Positions 7,561 through 8,962 of a DNA stretch of 8,962 bases are shown here, one piece after another. The stretch's first letter is position 1. Every line of letters starts with the position of its first letter. The DNA is from an uncultured Prevotella sp. GTDB lineage: Bacteria; Bacteroidota; Bacteroidia; Bacteroidales; Bacteroidaceae. Made by a program: the position numbers and the translations under genes. The notes under the pieces are model-generated. The model did no database searches, was not told the origin of the DNA, and saw nothing but the letters and a program-made list of their open reading frames with translations. The stretch is taken from positions 1 through 8,962 of the forward strand of contig ONMG01000208.1 in NCBI GenBank assembly GCA_900318855.1. Reading direction: 5' to 3'.

Positions 7561-8367
7561 TCAAAGGGCTGACTGAGGTGCTGCCGAAACCTCTGTGCAG
7601 GAATTGCAGTCATGACAGAGACGATAAGAACGGCCTCTGTCGGATGTTATGGTGACTTGACAATCATTTTCGACTAAGGTTTGTTTCAGCCGACGGATGA
7701 GCGTATAGAGTGTCTCGTTGGCGTCCTCCTTGCGAGGCCATAGGTGCTGACAGATCGACTCCTTTGTGAGCATATGGCAATCGGCGCTGATAAACAATTC
7801 CATGAGCTGTCGCTGCATGGGGGTGAAATGTACTTCCTTATGCTCACCGGTGAAGAAGCTATGGCTTGCAGCATCCCAAGAGAGCGAGCCGATGCTCAGG
7901 GCTCTGCCGTTGCCGGCTTCAGCCAGCACAGCTGTCGGCCTCCGTCTGAGCCACCAGTGTCCGAGACCCGCCCACAGCATAGTCAGCACCGTCAGCATCA
8001 GGGGAAGTCGCTGGTCGGAGAGCGCGAAAACTGTGGCTACGGAGCAGTTGGCATAGCCACGCAAGTAGAGGGTTCGGCCATTGTGCTGCTTCTTCATTAT
8101 TCGGCTACTGCGATCGGGACGCTTTTCGCCCGGCAGTGTATAGGAGAGACTGGCACACTGGCGCAGAGTCTCCTCGCGAAGATAGCTGCGGTAGATGCGC
8201 AGTGTGTCGGGGGTGAGGTAGTCTTCGTGGGTTGTTTGGAGGGTGAGTGTCAGCGCCTGGTTCAAATCGCTCACGATGCTGTCTTCCGTCATTCGATAGC
8301 TGTGGAAGCTGGAATACACGGTAGCCGTGAGCAACACTGCTAATATTGATAAGGCTAATCCTTTCAT
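7561..8367 (-). CDS. Membrane-anchored winged-helix (OmpR/PhoB-type) transcriptional regulator
   Basis: A 268-residue one-component regulator that probably senses something outside the cytoplasmic membrane and acts on DNA inside. Order of parts: N-terminal membrane segment (about 3-21); predicted periplasmic domain (about 24-120) of unknown fold with two cysteines (C71, C108); second membrane segment LPLMLTVLTMLWAGLGHWWL (121-140) followed by Arg-Arg-Arg (positive-inside rule); cytoplasmic winged-helix domain (about 155-250). The DNA-binding domain shows HFTPMQRQLMELF, LTKESICQHLW, the recognition helix ETLYTLIRRLKQTL and the wing TSDRGRSYRL, all matching Trans_reg_C. A CHDCNSC tail (251-257) follows the wing. 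There is no receiver domain, so this is not a classical response regulator. The order is the reverse of ToxR/CadC, whose DNA-binding domain is N-terminal. It lies 25 bases upstream of the sulfatase gene with its own promoter, so sulfatase control and autoregulation are plausible but inferred. Confidence 0.85.
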   Translation of the reverse strand: MKGLALSILAVLLTATVYSSFHSYRMTEDSIVSDLNQALTLTLQTTHEDYLTPDTLRIYRSYLREETLRQCASLSYTLPGEKRPDRSSRIMKKQHNGRTLYLRGYANCSVATVFALSDQRLPLMLTVLTMLWAGLGHWWLRRRPTAVLAEAGNGRALSIGSLSWDAASHSFFTGEHKEVHFTPMQRQLMELFISADCHMLTKESICQHLWPRKEDANETLYTLIRRLKQTLVENDCQVTITSDRGRSYRLCHDCNSCTEVSAAPQSAL

Positions 8368-8393
8368 GATTCAGTGGTTTTTGTTCCTGTTCG

Positions 8394-8401
8394 CAAAGTT
8401 A
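8394..8401 (-). promoter_or_regulatory. Bacteroidetes-type -7 promoter element before the regulator gene
   Basis: On the minus strand this reads TAACTTTG, an exact match to the Bacteroidetes -7 consensus TAnnTTTG. Transcription would start near 8387-8390, giving a leader of about 20 bases before the regulator ATG at 8367. No exact TTTG -33 element stands at the expected distance; TTG-containing AT-rich sequence lies in that area. It should drive the regulator and the sulfatase together. Confidence 0.6.
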
Positions 8402-8414
8402 ATACAATTTATCA

Positions 8415-8449
8415 CAATATTCTCCTTGTAATGGGAGAAAAATTTATTG
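8415..8449. promoter_or_regulatory. Imperfect inverted repeat just upstream of the regulator promoter (possible operator)
   Basis: CAATA (8415-8419) and TTCTCC (8420-8425) are mirrored by GGAGAA (8434-8439) and TATTG (8445-8449), with an 8-base centre and an extra 5 bases in the right half. It sits 14 bases upstream of the -7 element, overlapping where the -33 region should be. That is a reasonable place for a regulator site, possibly autoregulatory. Winged-helix proteins of this class more often bind direct repeats, and short repeats arise by chance in AT-rich DNA, so this is tentative. Confidence 0.3.
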
Positions 8450-8670
8450 GGAGCAGGCCGGTGAGCAGTGTTATGCTGTTATTTTAGTATTGACATCAAC
8501 ATTCTGCAATATTGGGAAAGAAACTCTGAAGCTATTATATGGTAATTTTTGCATATAAGGTGTAGATATGGCGAGTAAGAGCTTAGGTCATATACGCGTT
8601 TTGAGTCTTCTGCCTCTCAATTGAATCTATGTGTCACTGAATATATCCAGGGATAGACGGCAAATACGAC

Positions 8671-8711
8671 AGTAGGAGGTCAGCACCTATGATAGGCCCT
8701 AACCTCCTACT
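8671..8711 (-). terminator. Hairpin downstream of fucI, possible terminator or mRNA end
   Basis: AGTAGGAGGT (8671-8680) pairs perfectly over 10 bp with ACCTCCTACT (8702-8711), and CCTA/TAGG (8686-8689 with 8693-8696) adds a small inner stem. It lies 28 bases after the fucI stop, where a terminator or 3'-stabilising structure is expected. On the minus strand only GTCGTATTTG follows, not a true T-tract, whereas the T-rich sequence is on the other side and would suit plus-strand transcription. So its termination role for fucI is uncertain. Confidence 0.45.
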
Positions 8712-8739
8712 TGATAATCATTTTCTTACTTTTTATGCT

Positions 8740-8962
8740 TTAGTAGATGGGGCCTAAGCTCTGGCAGGCACGGTAGTCGGCGCCCTCCTTGTCCATGCCG
8801 AAGGCGTTCCACATCGACGGACGGAAAATCTTGTCGGTGGGCACATTGTGCATGCATACTGGGATGCGGAGGATTGAGCAGAGTGTGATGATGTCGGCAC
8901 CCACGTGGCCGTAGGCGATGGCACCGTGGTTGGCTCCCCAGTTGTTCATCACCGAGTAGACA
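8740..8962 (-). CDS. fucI: L-fucose isomerase, C-terminal fragment (5' part outside window)
   Basis: Cytoplasmic metal-dependent ketol-isomerase converting L-fucose to L-fuculose, the first step of fucose breakdown. The last 74 residues are visible. The frame is open to the window edge, so the GTG at 8952 is an internal codon. Conserved stretches are NNWGANHGAIAYGHVGAD, IPVCMHNV, FRPSMWNAFGMDKEGADYRACQ and the C-terminal LGPIY. The His in ANHG lies 61 residues before the end and fits the Mn ligand H528 of the 591-residue E. coli enzyme, so the C-terminus is complete. The TAA stop is at 8742-8740. It points the same way as the regulator and sulfatase genes but is separated by 372 bases with a hairpin and a promoter, so it is probably a separate transcript. 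The related D-arabinose/L-fucose activity cannot be told apart from this fragment. Confidence 0.93.
   Translation of the reverse strand, partial: VYSVMNNWGANHGAIAYGHVGADIITLCSILRIPVCMHNVPTDKIFRPSMWNAFGMDKEGADYRACQSLGPIY

Larger units (their letters stand above)
8368..8739. other. Intergenic region between fucI and the regulator gene (372 bases)
   Basis: AT-rich compared with the flanking genes. It holds the regulator promoter and inverted repeat at its left end and the fucI-proximal hairpin at its right end. The middle (about 8450-8670) has no convincing gene: the best open frame on the plus strand is only 18 codons (8568-8624). I found no tRNA-like structure, riboswitch or repeat family there. 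Confidence 0.6.

Noticed and set aside
8490..8495. TTGACA resembling a sigma-70 -35 box
   Set aside because: Bacteroidetes promoters do not use this box, no proper -10 follows, and no plus-strand gene lies downstream within the window.
8507..8514. Perfect 8-base palindrome CAATATTG
   Set aside because: Too short and AT-rich to be meaningful. It shares CAATAT with the inverted repeat near the promoter, but the rest does not match.
8568..8624. 18-codon plus-strand open frame with an AAGG seven bases before the ATG
   Set aside because: Very short, no downstream gene on that strand for it to lead into, and Shine-Dalgarno matches are weak evidence in this group.

Overview
The window looks like a chromosomal segment from a member of the Bacteroidales, most likely Prevotellaceae. 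This rests on five signs: an eukaryote-like (type 2) isoleucyl-tRNA synthetase without a C-terminal zinc finger, an elongated LspA, a DUF4296 lipoprotein, a serine-type exported sulfatase, and a perfect TAnnTTTG -7 promoter element. Shine-Dalgarno sequences are mostly absent. The genus is an inference.

Left part (1-5901, plus strand): five genes in one direction, tightly packed and closed by a strong intrinsic terminator. They are the 3' half of ileS, lspA (sharing one base with the ileS stop), a DUF4296 lipoprotein (overlapping the lspA end), nadC, and an exported C69-family dipeptidase. The first three form a translationally coupled core: tRNA charging, the signal peptidase that matures lipoproteins, and a lipoprotein that needs that peptidase. 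nadC (NAD synthesis) and the peptidase follow after gaps of about 30 bases and probably share the transcript.

Right part (5991-8962, minus strand): two units converge on the first operon. The upstream unit is the C-terminal tail of L-fucose isomerase (fucI), cut by the window edge. A 372-base intergenic region follows, with a 10-bp hairpin near the fucI end, an imperfect inverted repeat, and a consensus Bacteroidetes promoter. That promoter leads into a two-gene unit: a membrane-anchored winged-helix regulator with its DNA-binding domain at the C-terminus, then 25 bases later an exported Ser-type sulfatase.

The regulator-sulfatase pair is the most interesting item. It resembles a one-component trans-membrane sensor driving a single sulfatase. 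The regulator has two cysteines in its predicted periplasmic domain and a CxxCxxC tail behind the DNA-binding wing. With fucI next door the locus suggests use of sulfated and fucosylated glycans such as mucin, but that link is inferred from position only. I saw no CRISPR array, insertion sequence, tRNA or rRNA in the window.
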